DNA of 64,000 bases from DASYTH01 sp035762905 (lineage in GTDB: Bacteria; Actinomycetota; Actinomycetes; Mycobacteriales; Pseudonocardiaceae), in contig NZ_DASUCC010000151.1 of NCBI RefSeq assembly GCF_035762905.1, positions 4,248-68,247 of the forward strand, written 5' to 3'. This document shows positions 24,490-32,990 of this stretch, piece after piece. The notes under the pieces are model-generated. The model ran no database searches, was not told the origin of the DNA, and saw only the letters and a program-made list of their open reading frames with translations. Made by a program: the position numbers and the translations under genes. Positions within the stretch are counted from its first letter, which is position 1, and every line of letters begins with the position of its first letter.

Positions 24490-25362
24490 TCAGGCACTTC
24501 CGGTCAGGCCGAGCAGGCGTGCGGCGTTGTCCTTGAGGATGAGCGGGCGGACCTCCGGCCGGATGTCCAGCTTCTCGAAGTCGGCCAGCCAGCGGTCCGG
24601 AGTGATCACCGGGAAGTCGCTGCCGAACAGCACCTTGTCCTTGAGCAGCGTGTTGGCGTAGCGCACCAACTGCGGCGGGAAGTATTTGGGCGACCAGCCG
24701 GACAGGTCGATGTGCACCAGGGGCTTGTGCGTGGCCACCGCGAGCGCCTCGTCCTGCCACGGGAACGACGGGTGCGCGATCACGATCTTGAGGTCCGGGA
24801 AGTCCGCCGCGACGTCGTCGATCGCCATCGGGTTGGCGTACTTGAGCCGCACCCCGCCGCCGCCACGAACCCCGGCGCCGATGCCGGTCTGTCCACTGTG
24901 GAACAACGCGACCATGCCCAGCTCCTGCAGCACCTCGTAGAGCGGGTAGGCGAGCGGGTCGTTCGGGTGGAACGCCTGCAGGCACGGGTGGAACTTGAAG
25001 CCGCGGATGGGATGGCTCTCGGCGAGGCGCCGGGCCGTGCGCGCCGCGTCGGCGCGGTGCGGGTCGACGCTGGCGAACGGGATCAGTACGTCGGCGTTGG
25101 CCGCGCAGGCCTGGGCCACGTCCTCGTTGGGCACCGGCGGATGACCGGTCCCGTGCTCGGCGTCGACGGTGAACACCACCGCGGCCATCCGCCGCTGCCG
25201 GTAGTACTCGGCGATCGCCGGCACGGTCGGCGCCCGGTCGCCGGTGACCGCGAAGTACTTGGCGGAACCGGCCATCAGGCGCTCCGGCAGCGCGTGGTGG
25301 CCGTCCGCGGACACCTCGGCGTGCGTGTGCACGTCGATCGCGACCAGGTCGTCGAGGTTCAC
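24490..25362 (-). CDS. Amidohydrolase_2 family protein (ACMSD-like)
   Basis: A 290-residue TIM-barrel metal hydrolase or decarboxylase of the amidohydrolase_2 superfamily. Metal ligands visible are AIDVHTHAEV (HxH near the N-terminus), FKFHPCLQAF, VIAHPSFPWQDEAL and LFGSDFPV (Asp). Relatives include ACMSD, gamma-resorcylate decarboxylase and 4-oxalomesaconate hydratase, several of which act on aromatic ring-derived acids. The GTG start at 25362 overlaps the livM stop by 4 nt. A TCCACTGTGGA palindrome (24892-24902) falls inside the gene. The exact substrate is unknown. Confidence 0.85.
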   Translation of the reverse strand: MNLDDLVAIDVHTHAEVSADGHHALPERLMAGSAKYFAVTGDRAPTVPAIAEYYRQRRMAAVVFTVDAEHGTGHPPVPNEDVAQACAANADVLIPFASVDPHRADAARTARRLAESHPIRGFKFHPCLQAFHPNDPLAYPLYEVLQELGMVALFHSGQTGIGAGVRGGGGVRLKYANPMAIDDVAADFPDLKIVIAHPSFPWQDEALAVATHKPLVHIDLSGWSPKYFPPQLVRYANTLLKDKVLFGSDFPVITPDRWLADFEKLDIRPEVRPLILKDNAARLLGLTGSA

Positions 25363-26327
25363 CGCCGCTCCCTTCCCCGGCCGAGCCGGGCCCGCAGGTC
25401 ACCGAGCGCGGGCACGATGCCGCGGGGCAGGAACAGCACGACCAGCACCAGCAGCACGGCGTACACCGCATAGGACAGTACGCTCGGCGCGTAGCTCGGC
25501 ATGCCCGGCCGGGTGCCGAGATCGTTGAGCAACTGCACCAGCAGCACGATGCCGGCCGCGCCGACCACCGGTCCGGCGATCGTGCCGAGCCCGCCGACCA
25601 CGGCCATCACCACGTACTCGATCGACAGCAGCACCGGGAACGAGCCGGGGCCCAGATACCCGAGGTAGAACGCGTAGATTCCGCCGGCCAGCCCGGCGAA
25701 CGCGGCCGAAAGGGCGAACACCGCCAGCCGGTACCGGCCGACCGGCACCCCGCTCGCGGCCGCGGCGGTCTCGCTGGTGGCCAGGGCCCGCAGTCCCCGG
25801 CCGGCCCGGGAGTGCACCACGTTGCGGGCCACGACCAGGGTCAGCGCCAGCGCGCCAAGGGTGAGGTAGGCGTACTGGATGTCTTCCGCCAGCTCGAAAC
25901 CGCCGATCGAGAACCGCGGCACACCCTGCAGCCCGATCGCTCCGCCGGCCCACTCCGCCTGGGCCAGCACGGAAAGCAGGATCAGCTGCATGGCCAGGGT
26001 GGCGAAGGCGAGGTAGTGGCCGCGCAGCCGGAGCAGCCCGATCCCGACCACGGCGGCGAACCCGGCGGCCACCGCGGGCGCGGCCACCAGCCCGAGCACC
26101 GGCGGCGCACCGGCGGTGGCCAGCAGCCCGGCGGTGTAGCCGCCGATGGCGTAGAACGACGCCTGACCGAGCGAGATCTGGCCGGCATAGCCCATCAGCA
26201 GGGACAGCCCGACCACCACCATCGCGGCCAGGCCGAGCAGGATGAACACGGCCAGCTGATCGCTGTCCAAAAAGGACGGAAGGGCGACAGCGGCGGCCGC
26301 TGCGGCCAGCAGGATCGCGTATCTCAT
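25359..26327 (-). CDS. livM: Branched-chain-amino-acid-type ABC permease LivM
   Basis: A 322-residue inner-membrane permease with about nine hydrophobic segments (AVFILLGLAAMVVVGLSLLM, VLSYAVYAVLLVLVVLF and others). The LivM/BPD-transporter signature is seen in GYAGQISLGQASFYAIGGYT and in GLRALATSETAAAASGVPVG, the cytoplasmic coupling loop that docks on the ATPases. ATG 26327 overlaps the livH stop by 4 nt. Given the aromatic-type operon the cargo may be an aromatic acid or an ester rather than leucine. Confidence 0.93.
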   Translation of the reverse strand: MRYAILLAAAAAAVALPSFLDSDQLAVFILLGLAAMVVVGLSLLMGYAGQISLGQASFYAIGGYTAGLLATAGAPPVLGLVAAPAVAAGFAAVVGIGLLRLRGHYLAFATLAMQLILLSVLAQAEWAGGAIGLQGVPRFSIGGFELAEDIQYAYLTLGALALTLVVARNVVHSRAGRGLRALATSETAAAASGVPVGRYRLAVFALSAAFAGLAGGIYAFYLGYLGPGSFPVLLSIEYVVMAVVGGLGTIAGPVVGAAGIVLLVQLLNDLGTRPGMPSYAPSVLSYAVYAVLLVLVVLFLPRGIVPALGDLRARLGRGRERR

Positions 26328-27181
26328 ACCGGTTCTTCCAGCTGTGCCGGGCGGCGGACCGCACGCCAGATCATCACCGCGAGCATCAGGCCGAGCGCGA
26401 TCTCCGCCTGGTGCGCCGCGTTTCCGTAGCCGGCGACCAGCGCCTGCGCCACACCGAGCAGCAGCCCGCCGAGCAGGGTGACCGCCGGTCGGGTCAGGCC
26501 GCCGAGGATCGCCGCGGCGAACCCATTGATCGCCAGCGTCACGTCCGCGTCGAAGGAGATCTGCTGCACCGGGGTGACCAGCACGCCGGCCAGCCCGCCG
26601 AGCGCGCCGCCGATGCCGAACGTCAGTACCCCCATGCGGGTCACGTCGATGCCGACAACTCGTGCCGCGTAAGGATTCGATGCGCACGCGGTGAGCGCCT
26701 TGCCCAGGTCGGTGCGGGTGAAGAAGACCGCCATGCCGGCGAACACCGGCAGCGTCACGCCGATGATCAGCAGGTAGTGGGTCTGCACCCGGGCACCGAG
26801 CAGCTCGACCGCGCCCGGCAGCCCGGCGAACGAACGCGGCTGGTCGCCCCAGATCAGCACCTCCACCGCATAGGCGAACACCCCGAGGCCAAGCGTCACG
26901 ATCAGCGACGCCTGCGGGGTGGTGCCCGGTTTGCCGATCGCGATCAGCCCGACCAGAAGCCCCGCGCCCGCGGCGATCGCCACCGCGGTCAACTCGGCGA
27001 GGCCGTGCGGCAGCGTGGTCAGCAGGGACGACGCGCTCATCGCGGCCAGCACGGCGAACGAACCCTGGGCGAAGTTCACCACCCGGGTCACCCGGAAGAT
27101 CGCCACCAGCCCGCTGCCCACCAGAGCGAACCCGCATCCGACAGCCAGTCCGGTGATCAGGTAACCGAGCAGCTCACTCAC
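26324..27181 (-). CDS. livH: Branched-chain-amino-acid-type ABC permease LivH
   Basis: A 285-residue membrane permease and partner of LivM, with about eight transmembrane segments. Recognisable parts are GFALVGSGLVAIFRVTRVVN, FAQGSFAVLAAM and the coupling loop KALTACASNPYAARVVGIDV. GTG 27181 has GAGGTG about 8 nt upstream. The 58-bp gap to livF is the only sizeable gap in the operon and holds an 11-bp direct repeat, CTCGCAGGCTC, at 27190-27200 and 27227-27237. Confidence 0.93.
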   Translation of the reverse strand: MSELLGYLITGLAVGCGFALVGSGLVAIFRVTRVVNFAQGSFAVLAAMSASSLLTTLPHGLAELTAVAIAAGAGLLVGLIAIGKPGTTPQASLIVTLGLGVFAYAVEVLIWGDQPRSFAGLPGAVELLGARVQTHYLLIIGVTLPVFAGMAVFFTRTDLGKALTACASNPYAARVVGIDVTRMGVLTFGIGGALGGLAGVLVTPVQQISFDADVTLAINGFAAAILGGLTRPAVTLLGGLLLGVAQALVAGYGNAAHQAEIALGLMLAVMIWRAVRRPAQLEEPV

Positions 27182-27239
27182 TGCTGCACCTCGCAGGCTC
27201 GGCGCGGGGCAGTGTTCGATGGTTCGCTCGCAGGCTCAC

Positions 27240-27896
27240 TCACGAGCCCGCACCCAGGTACGCCGTGGCCACCGCCGCGCTCTCGGCCAACTCGGCGGAC
27301 GGACCCTGCGCCACGATCCGGCCGGCCTCCAGCACGTAGGCCCGCGAGCACAGGTCAAGGGCCAGCCGGGCGTTCTGCTCGATCAACAGCACGGCCAGCC
27401 CGCGCTCGGCGTGCAGCGAGCGCAGGTAGCCGACCAGATCGGCGATCACCAGCGGGGCCAGGCCGAGGGACAACTCGTCGACCACCAGCACGTCCGGCCG
27501 GCGCATCAGCGCCCGGCCGACCGCGACCATCTGCTGCTCACCGCCGGAGAGCAGCCCGGCCCGCCGGTGCCGCAGCGGGACCAGTGCGGGCATCACCTCG
27601 TAGATCGGCGCGGTGTCCCGGTTGCGGATCCGCCAGCCGCCCAGCCGGAGGTTGTCGTCCACGGTCAGGTCGCCGAACAGCTGCCGGCCCTCCGGCACCT
27701 GGGCGAGCCGGCCGTGCACCGTGACGGTGCCCGAGTGCGGCCGCAGGATCCGGGACAACGTCTTGACCAGAGTGGATTTTCCGGCCCCGTTCGGTCCGAT
27801 CAGCGCCACCAGCTCGCCGGCCGCCACGGTGAGGCTCACCCCGTCCAGTGCGACCGCCGCGCCGTAGCGGACCACCAGATCGGACACCTCGATCAT
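27240..27896 (-). CDS. livF: ABC transporter ATPase LivF
   Basis: A 218-residue cytoplasmic ATPase with Walker A GPNGAGKST, Q-loop QVPEGRQLFGDLTVDDNL (LivF-type), signature LSGGEQQM, Walker B DVLVVDELSLGLAP and switch His-region LIEQNAR in the LivF form. ATG 27896 overlaps the livG stop by 4 nt; upstream frame to 28166 is a shadow. It powers the LivHM permease together with LivG. Confidence 0.94.
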   Translation of the reverse strand: MIEVSDLVVRYGAAVALDGVSLTVAAGELVALIGPNGAGKSTLVKTLSRILRPHSGTVTVHGRLAQVPEGRQLFGDLTVDDNLRLGGWRIRNRDTAPIYEVMPALVPLRHRRAGLLSGGEQQMVAVGRALMRRPDVLVVDELSLGLAPLVIADLVGYLRSLHAERGLAVLLIEQNARLALDLCSRAYVLEAGRIVAQGPSAELAESAAVATAYLGAGS

Positions 27897-28666
27897 CGCG
27901 GGACCACCTCCTGGCCCAGGTACGCGGCGATGACCTCCGGATCGGCCCGGATCTCGGCCGGGGTGCCCTCGGCGATCACCCGACCCAGGTCGAGCACCGT
28001 GACCCGATCCGCGAGCCGGGTCACGAACGCGACGTCGTGCTCGATCTTGAGCATGGTCAGCCCGCCCGCCCGCAGCTCCTCGATGAGCTGGGCCAGTGCC
28101 TCGCGCTCGGCGGCCCGCAGGCCCGCGGCCGGCTCGTCGAGCAGCAACAGCCGCGGTTCGCCGCACAGCGCGCGGGCCACCTGGACCGCCCGCTGCTGGC
28201 CGAGCGGCAGCGCCTCGGCGGGCCGGCCGGCCCAGTCGGCCAGGCCGACCCGCTCGAGTGCCTTCCCGGCCCGGTGCCTGATGTCCCGCTCCTCGCGGCG
28301 GTGCCGGGGAAGTCGCAACACGCCCGAGCCGAACCCCGAGCGGGTGATCGCATGCGCGCCGACCATCACGTTCTCCAGCGCCGTCATGCCGCGGAAGATG
28401 CTGGCCCCCTGGAACACGACGGCGATCCCCAGCCGCGCCCGGCGGTGCGGCGGCAGCCGGTCGATCCGCCGGCCGGCGTAGGTGATCGTGCCGCCCTGTG
28501 CGCGCAGCTGCCCGCCGATCAGCTTGAACAGGGTGGACTTTCCGGCCCCGTTCGGGCCGATCACCCCGTGCAGCTCACCCGGCGCGACCTCGACGCTGAC
28601 CTCGCGCACGGCGAACACCCCACCGAACGACCGGGACACCCCGGTCACGCTCAGCAGTGCGGCCAT
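27893..28666 (-). CDS. livG: ABC transporter ATPase LivG
   Basis: A 257-residue cytoplasmic ATPase: Walker A GPNGAGKST, Q-loop VFQGASIF, signature LPLGQQRAVQVAR (LivG-type, without the canonical LSGGQ), Walker B LLLLDEPAAGL and switch IEHDVAFV. Start ATG 28666 is 6 nt after the livK stop. It pairs with LivF as the nucleotide-binding heterodimer. Confidence 0.94.
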   Translation of the reverse strand: MAALLSVTGVSRSFGGVFAVREVSVEVAPGELHGVIGPNGAGKSTLFKLIGGQLRAQGGTITYAGRRIDRLPPHRRARLGIAVVFQGASIFRGMTALENVMVGAHAITRSGFGSGVLRLPRHRREERDIRHRAGKALERVGLADWAGRPAEALPLGQQRAVQVARALCGEPRLLLLDEPAAGLRAAEREALAQLIEELRAGGLTMLKIEHDVAFVTRLADRVTVLDLGRVIAEGTPAEIRADPEVIAAYLGQEVVPR

Positions 28667-28672
28667 CGCCCG

Positions 28673-29866
28673 TCACTGCCCGGCGATGCCGGCCAACTGG
28701 CCGCGGGTCCAGTCGGTGGGCACGAACTTCCCGCCGCGGACCGTGGTGATCGCGATGTAGTCGCCGGGCAACCCGGAGTGGTCGGACCCGCTGTAGCCGT
28801 ACTTTCCGTTGGGGGTCAACAGGGTCAGGCTTTCCAGCGCCTGCCTGATCTGCTCCGGCTCGGTGCCGCCGGCCTGCTCGATGGCCGCCACGAGCAGTTT
28901 CACCGCGCTGTAGCCGTCCTGCGCGAACTGCGGCGGCGGGTAGCCGTACTTCGCCGCGAAGGGCGTGGCCAGCTCGTCGATCGCCTGCTTCAGCGGGCCG
29001 GCCGGCACATCCGCGCCGACCACACCGATCGAGCTGGCCACCGTCACCCCTTCGGCGGCGGGACCGACCGGGTCGAGGAACAGCTTGCTGGCCTGTGCGC
29101 CGGTGAGAACCAGCGGCACACCCAGCCCGGCCGTGGCGTACTGCTTCGTCAATGCCACGGCCGGCGCCCCGGTCGCCCACACAACCAGCGCCTGTGCGCC
29201 GGAAGCCTTGGTACGGTTGAAGACCGAGCTGAAGTCGGTCGCGGTGGTCTGGAACTCCTCGGGGGCCACGATGGTCACGCCGTACTGGCCCGCCTTGGCC
29301 TGCATGCCCTTGAACCCGGCGACCGCGTAGGAGCTCTTGGTGTCGTGCGCGACGGCGATCCTGGTCAGGTTGCCGGCCTGCAGGTAGCGCAGGATCCGTT
29401 CGCCGTAGGTCGCCGCGGTGGCCGGCACCATGAACACATACGGGTGCACCGGGTTGACCTGCTCGTCGGCCGGGCTCGGCGACAGGTACGGAATCTTTTC
29501 CCGGTCCACCAACGGAATCGTGGCCAGCGCCGAGTTGGAGAACGGCGAGCCGATCACCGCGGCCACGTCCTGGCCCTTGAGGTCGTTGAAGGCCAGCACC
29601 GACTGGTCCGGCTGGCTCTTGTCGTCCTTCACGATCAGCTCGATCTTGCGGCCGGCCACGCCGCCGGCGTTGTTGATCTGCTCGACGGCCAGCTCGACCG
29701 ACTTCTTGTTCTCGCTGCCCAGCGGGGAGTAGTTGCCGGTCAGCGACACGATCTGACCGACCCGGATCGGACCGCTCTCGCCGCCGCCGCCGCTCGAGTT
29801 GCCGCCGCTCCCGCAGCCGGCAACCAGCAGGGCGACGGCCACCAGCGGTGGCGCCAGACGACGCAC
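28673..29866 (-). CDS. livK: ABC substrate-binding lipoprotein LivK-type
   Basis: A 397-residue exported solute receptor. GTG 29866 gives the signal peptide VRRLAPPLVAVALLVAGC with lipobox VAGC, then a Gly/Ser spacer and the periplasmic-binding fold of the Leu/Ile/Val family: PIRVGQIVSLTGNYSPLGSE, AAVIGSPFSNSALATIPLVD, DGYSAVKLLVAAIEQAGG. GGAGG lies 7 nt upstream of the GTG. It is the first gene of the eight-gene minus-strand operon (29866 down to 21477) and faces paaX across an operator palindrome. Many relatives in aromatic-degradation loci bind benzoate-type acids; the ligand here is unproven. Confidence 0.93.
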   Translation of the reverse strand: MRRLAPPLVAVALLVAGCGSGGNSSGGGGESGPIRVGQIVSLTGNYSPLGSENKKSVELAVEQINNAGGVAGRKIELIVKDDKSQPDQSVLAFNDLKGQDVAAVIGSPFSNSALATIPLVDREKIPYLSPSPADEQVNPVHPYVFMVPATAATYGERILRYLQAGNLTRIAVAHDTKSSYAVAGFKGMQAKAGQYGVTIVAPEEFQTTATDFSSVFNRTKASGAQALVVWATGAPAVALTKQYATAGLGVPLVLTGAQASKLFLDPVGPAAEGVTVASSIGVVGADVPAGPLKQAIDELATPFAAKYGYPPPQFAQDGYSAVKLLVAAIEQAGGTEPEQIRQALESLTLLTPNGKYGYSGSDHSGLPGDYIAITTVRGGKFVPTDWTRGQLAGIAGQ

Positions 29867-29905
29867 GAGTACCTCCGTGTACTGCGGGTGCGGGTCGGGT
29901 ACAAA

Positions 29906-29945
29906 GTTATGCTGATCTCTTGCAGCCGTCAACGATATGCATAAC
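29906..29945. promoter_or_regulatory. PaaX operator candidate
   Basis: GTTATGC (29906-29912) and GCATAAC (29939-29945) form a perfect 7-bp inverted repeat spaced by 26 nt in the 87-bp divergent region between livK and paaX. PaaX-family operators are widely spaced imperfect palindromes, so this is a good candidate for autoregulation plus control of the liv operon. Confidence 0.6.
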
Positions 29946-29953
29946 ATCATCTG

Positions 29954-30766
29954 GTGTCCACGCCACCGCCGCAGTCGCTGATGTTCACGTTTCTCGGCGA
30001 CTACCTGTACGACAGCGGCGCCTGCGTGTTCTCCGGCAGCGTGATCGACGTGCTGTCCCGGCTCGGGGTCAACGAGCACGCCACCCGGTCCACCCTGGCC
30101 CGGATGGTCAACCGCGGCCTACTGCGCCGCCAGCGGCACGGCCGGCGGATGTACTTCGGCCTCACCCCGCGCACCGTCGAGATCCTGCAGGACGGCGAGC
30201 AGCGGATCTGGAAGACCGGCGCCGTCAACCACGACTGGGACGGAACCTGGACCCTGCTCGGCTTCTCCCTGCCCGAGTCCTGGCAGCGCCAGCGCCACGA
30301 CCTGCGCTCCCAGCTCGTCTGGGCCGGCTTCGGCCCGCTGCAGGGCGGCCTGTGGATCGCCCCCGGTCCCGTCACCGTCGACGCGATCGTCGCCGGCCTC
30401 GGCCTGGCCGCGCACGTCCGCGTCTTCCGCGCCACGGCCGACCAGCTCACCGACATCCCCCAGCTGGTCGACGACGCCTACGATCTCGACCGGCTCGCCA
30501 CCGGCTACCGCGCCTTCCTGGACCGCTGGGCCGCCCCCGCCCCCGGCCCGTTCCCGCAGGACCCGCTCGCCGCCCACCTGTCCATCGTCACCGAATGGCT
30601 CCGCCTGATCCGCCGCGACCCCCGGCTGCCCGTCGCCCACCTCCCCGACGACTGGCCCGCCGTCCCGGCCCAGCAAACCTTCCACCGGATCGAAGCCGAC
30701 CTCGAACGCCCCGCCAGAACCCTGGCCACCGCCCTGCTCGACACCGTCCCCGACGAAACCGCCTAG
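29954..30766 (+). CDS. paaX: PaaX-family transcriptional regulator
   Basis: A 270-residue repressor of the PaaX family, best known for sensing phenylacetyl-CoA in phenylacetate catabolism. The N-terminal winged helix (SLMFTFLGDYLYDSGACVFS, VIDVLSRLGVNEHATRSTLA, RMVNRGLLRRQRHGRRMYFG) and the central PaaX domain (WDGTWTLLGFSLPESWQRQR, LRSQLVWAGFGPLQGGLWIA) are clear. Family members respond to acyl-CoA thioesters, so the product of the operon's CoA ligase is a plausible inducer. The palindrome in the intergenic region is its likely operator. Confidence 0.92.
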   Translation: MSTPPPQSLMFTFLGDYLYDSGACVFSGSVIDVLSRLGVNEHATRSTLARMVNRGLLRRQRHGRRMYFGLTPRTVEILQDGEQRIWKTGAVNHDWDGTWTLLGFSLPESWQRQRHDLRSQLVWAGFGPLQGGLWIAPGPVTVDAIVAGLGLAAHVRVFRATADQLTDIPQLVDDAYDLDRLATGYRAFLDRWAAPAPGPFPQDPLAAHLSIVTEWLRLIRRDPRLPVAHLPDDWPAVPAQQTFHRIEADLERPARTLATALLDTVPDETA

Positions 30767-30826
30767 CCGCACGGGCAGCTCGGTCGTTTCCCGGCGCGCG
30801 GCGGGGCGGCGTGGGAGCCTTGGCGG

Positions 30827-31390
30827 GTGCGGCTGGGACGGGTTGTGGTGGTGGGATTGGCCGGGTGGCTCGGGGTGAGCGGCTGCGCGGTGCCGATCGA
30901 GGGGGAGCCGCGGGCCGGGGCGGTGGTGTCGAGTGCGCCGGAGGTCGACCCGGACAGCCGGGAGGCGCGGTGGATGGATGACTACTGCGCGTTCGGTCAG
31001 TACTTCCAGGAGTTGGAGCTGCCGGAGCCGAGGACGACCAGTGATCCGGCGGAGTTGAAGCGGCAGATCAGCGAGTCGACCGGGCGGATGGTGGAGGTGC
31101 TGGACAACGGGCTGGCGAAACTGCGCAAGCTGATGCCGGCGCCGGCCGGCGGCGTGGACGACGTCATCAACGACCTCATCGAGCATCTGAGCACGGCGCG
31201 CGGGTCCATCGCCACCGCGAAGTCCACTGTGGACAACGTGGCCGAGCTGACGGCGGAGACGGCGCAGGCGGCGCTGGACTCGTTCACCCGCGGCGTGACC
31301 AGCCTGCAGGAGGCGGTCAAGCTGCTCGACATCATCGACCTGCCGGACGAGCTGAAGGACGCCGCCGAGGTGGCGCCGAACTGCCGATGA
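30827..31390 (+). CDS. Hypothetical lipoprotein
   Basis: A 187-residue protein I do not recognise. GTG 30827 gives the short signal MRLGRVVVVGLAGWLGVSGC with a lipobox (VSGC). The mature part is mostly alpha-helical, with an amphipathic stretch (LDNGLAKLRKLMPA, VDDVINDLIEHLSTARGSIA, ATAKSTVDNVAELTAETAQA) that could form a coiled coil; two Cys remain (DYCAF and the C-terminal NCR). Its stop overlaps the start of the FAD oxidoreductase (ATGA), so the two are coupled, although a link in function is unclear. Contains one TCCACTGTGGA palindrome at 31223-31233. Confidence 0.75.
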   Translation: MRLGRVVVVGLAGWLGVSGCAVPIEGEPRAGAVVSSAPEVDPDSREARWMDDYCAFGQYFQELELPEPRTTSDPAELKRQISESTGRMVEVLDNGLAKLRKLMPAPAGGVDDVINDLIEHLSTARGSIATAKSTVDNVAELTAETAQAALDSFTRGVTSLQEAVKLLDIIDLPDELKDAAEVAPNCR

Positions 31391-32967
31391 CGCCGACGGT
31401 CGACGCGGTGGTGATCGGCGCCGGGCACAACGGCCTGGTGGCGGCGAACCTGCTGGCCGACGCGGGCTGGGACGTGCTGGTGCTGGAGGCGGCCGAGGCG
31501 CCGGGCGGGGCGGTGCGGACCGCGGAGATCACCGCGCCGGGGTTCCGCAGTGACCTGTGCAGCGCGTTCTACCCGCTGGCCGCGGCGTCGCCGGTGCTGA
31601 CCGGGTTGGGGCTGCAGCGGTACGGCCTGCGCTGGAGGCACGCGCCGGAGGTGCTGGCGCACGTGTTGCCGGACGGCCGCAGCGTGCTGCTGTCCCGGGA
31701 CATCGAGCGCACGGCGGAGTCGGTGAGCGCGTTCGCGCCCGGGGACGGGGCCGCCTGGCGGGCCGAGTTCGAGTACTGGCAAGGGATCCGGGACGACCTG
31801 CTGGCGGCGATCCTGCGACCGTTTCCGCCGGTGCGGGCCGGCGCCCGGCTGTGGCGCACGCTCGGCACCGCGGAACTGGTGCGGCTGGGCCGGACGATGC
31901 TGCTGCCCGCCCGCCGGCTGGGGGAGGAGCGGTTCGCCGGGTTGGGCGCGCGGCTACTGCTTGCCGGCAACGCGATGCACACCGATCTGGGGCCGGACCG
32001 GGCCGGCGGCGCGATGTTCGGCTGGCTGCTGTCGATGCTCGGACAGGACGTGGGGTTCCCGGTGCCGGAGGGCGGCGCCGGGCGGATCACCGAGGCGCTG
32101 CTCGCGCGGCTGGCCGAGCGCGGCGGGCGGGTGCACTGCGGCCGGCCGGTGACCCGGGTGCTGGTCGCGGGCGGCCGGGCCATGGGGGTGTGCGACGCCG
32201 GGGGCGAACCGGTCCGCGCCCGCCGGGCGGTGCTCGCCGACGTGCCCGCCCCGGCCCTGTACCGCGACCTGGTCGGCGCCGGTCACCTGCCGGCCCGGCT
32301 GGTCCGCGACCTCGACCGGTTCCACTGGGACGACGCAACGATCAAGGTGGACTGGGCGCTGTCCGGGCCGGTGCCGTGGACCGTGCCCGGTGCCGCGCTG
32401 GCCGGCACCGTCCATCTCGGCGCCGACCTGGCCGGGCTGTCCGGCGCCGCCGCGGACCTGACCCGGGGCTGGCTGCCGGCCGCGCCGTTCCTGCTGATCG
32501 GCCAGATGACCACGGCCGACCCGACCCGCTCGCCGCCCGGCACGGAGTCGATGTGGGCCTACACGCACGTGCCCCGCGGGCAACGATGGCCGGCCGACCG
32601 GCTGCGCCGGGCCGCCGACCGGATCGAGCGGGCCATCGAACGGCACGCTCCCGGGTTCACCGGCCGGATCCTGGCGCGGGCGGTGGCCGGCCCGGCCGAA
32701 CTGCAGGCGCACAACCCGAGCCTGACCGGCGGCGCGATCAACGCCGGCACCGCCGCGATCCATCAGCAACTGATCTTCCGCCCGGTACCCGGCGCCGGCC
32801 GCGCCGACACCCCGATCGACCGGCTGTTCCTGGCCGGCGCCTCCGCCCACCCGGGCGGCGGCGTGCACGGCGCCCCCGGCGCCAACGCCGCCCGCGCCGC
32901 CCTCGCCCGGGCCGGCCGGCTGGGCGGCGCCTACCGGGCCGCGGTGCGACGTGCCCTGATGGTGTGA
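31387..32967 (+). CDS. FAD-dependent oxidoreductase, phytoene dehydrogenase-like
   Basis: A 526-residue flavoprotein. The N-terminal dinucleotide-binding motif VVIGAGHNGLVAANLLADAG and the following ELEA-type acidic end (VLVLEAAEAPGGAVRT) bind FAD. The C-terminal motif LFLAGASAHPGGGVHGAPGA matches the CrtI/NAD(P)-binding Rossmann family of the phytoene dehydrogenase and pyridine nucleotide-disulfide oxidoreductase type. No carotenoid-synthesis neighbours (crtB, crtE) are present, so the substrate is probably not phytoene. It is translationally coupled to the upstream lipoprotein. Confidence 0.88.
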   Translation: MTPTVDAVVIGAGHNGLVAANLLADAGWDVLVLEAAEAPGGAVRTAEITAPGFRSDLCSAFYPLAAASPVLTGLGLQRYGLRWRHAPEVLAHVLPDGRSVLLSRDIERTAESVSAFAPGDGAAWRAEFEYWQGIRDDLLAAILRPFPPVRAGARLWRTLGTAELVRLGRTMLLPARRLGEERFAGLGARLLLAGNAMHTDLGPDRAGGAMFGWLLSMLGQDVGFPVPEGGAGRITEALLARLAERGGRVHCGRPVTRVLVAGGRAMGVCDAGGEPVRARRAVLADVPAPALYRDLVGAGHLPARLVRDLDRFHWDDATIKVDWALSGPVPWTVPGAALAGTVHLGADLAGLSGAAADLTRGWLPAAPFLLIGQMTTADPTRSPPGTESMWAYTHVPRGQRWPADRLRRAADRIERAIERHAPGFTGRILARAVAGPAELQAHNPSLTGGAINAGTAAIHQQLIFRPVPGAGRADTPIDRLFLAGASAHPGGGVHGAPGANAARAALARAGRLGGAYRAAVRRALMV

Positions 32968-32990
32968 CTCGGCCGGTGTCGCGGCGGTGC

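Noticed and set aside
27848..29944. 698-codon plus-strand frame over livG and livK
   Set aside because: Shadow of the intact Liv operon in the opposite frame.
30767..30826. Possible regulatory leader between paaX and the lipoprotein
   Set aside because: I see no palindrome, promoter match or riboswitch-like element.
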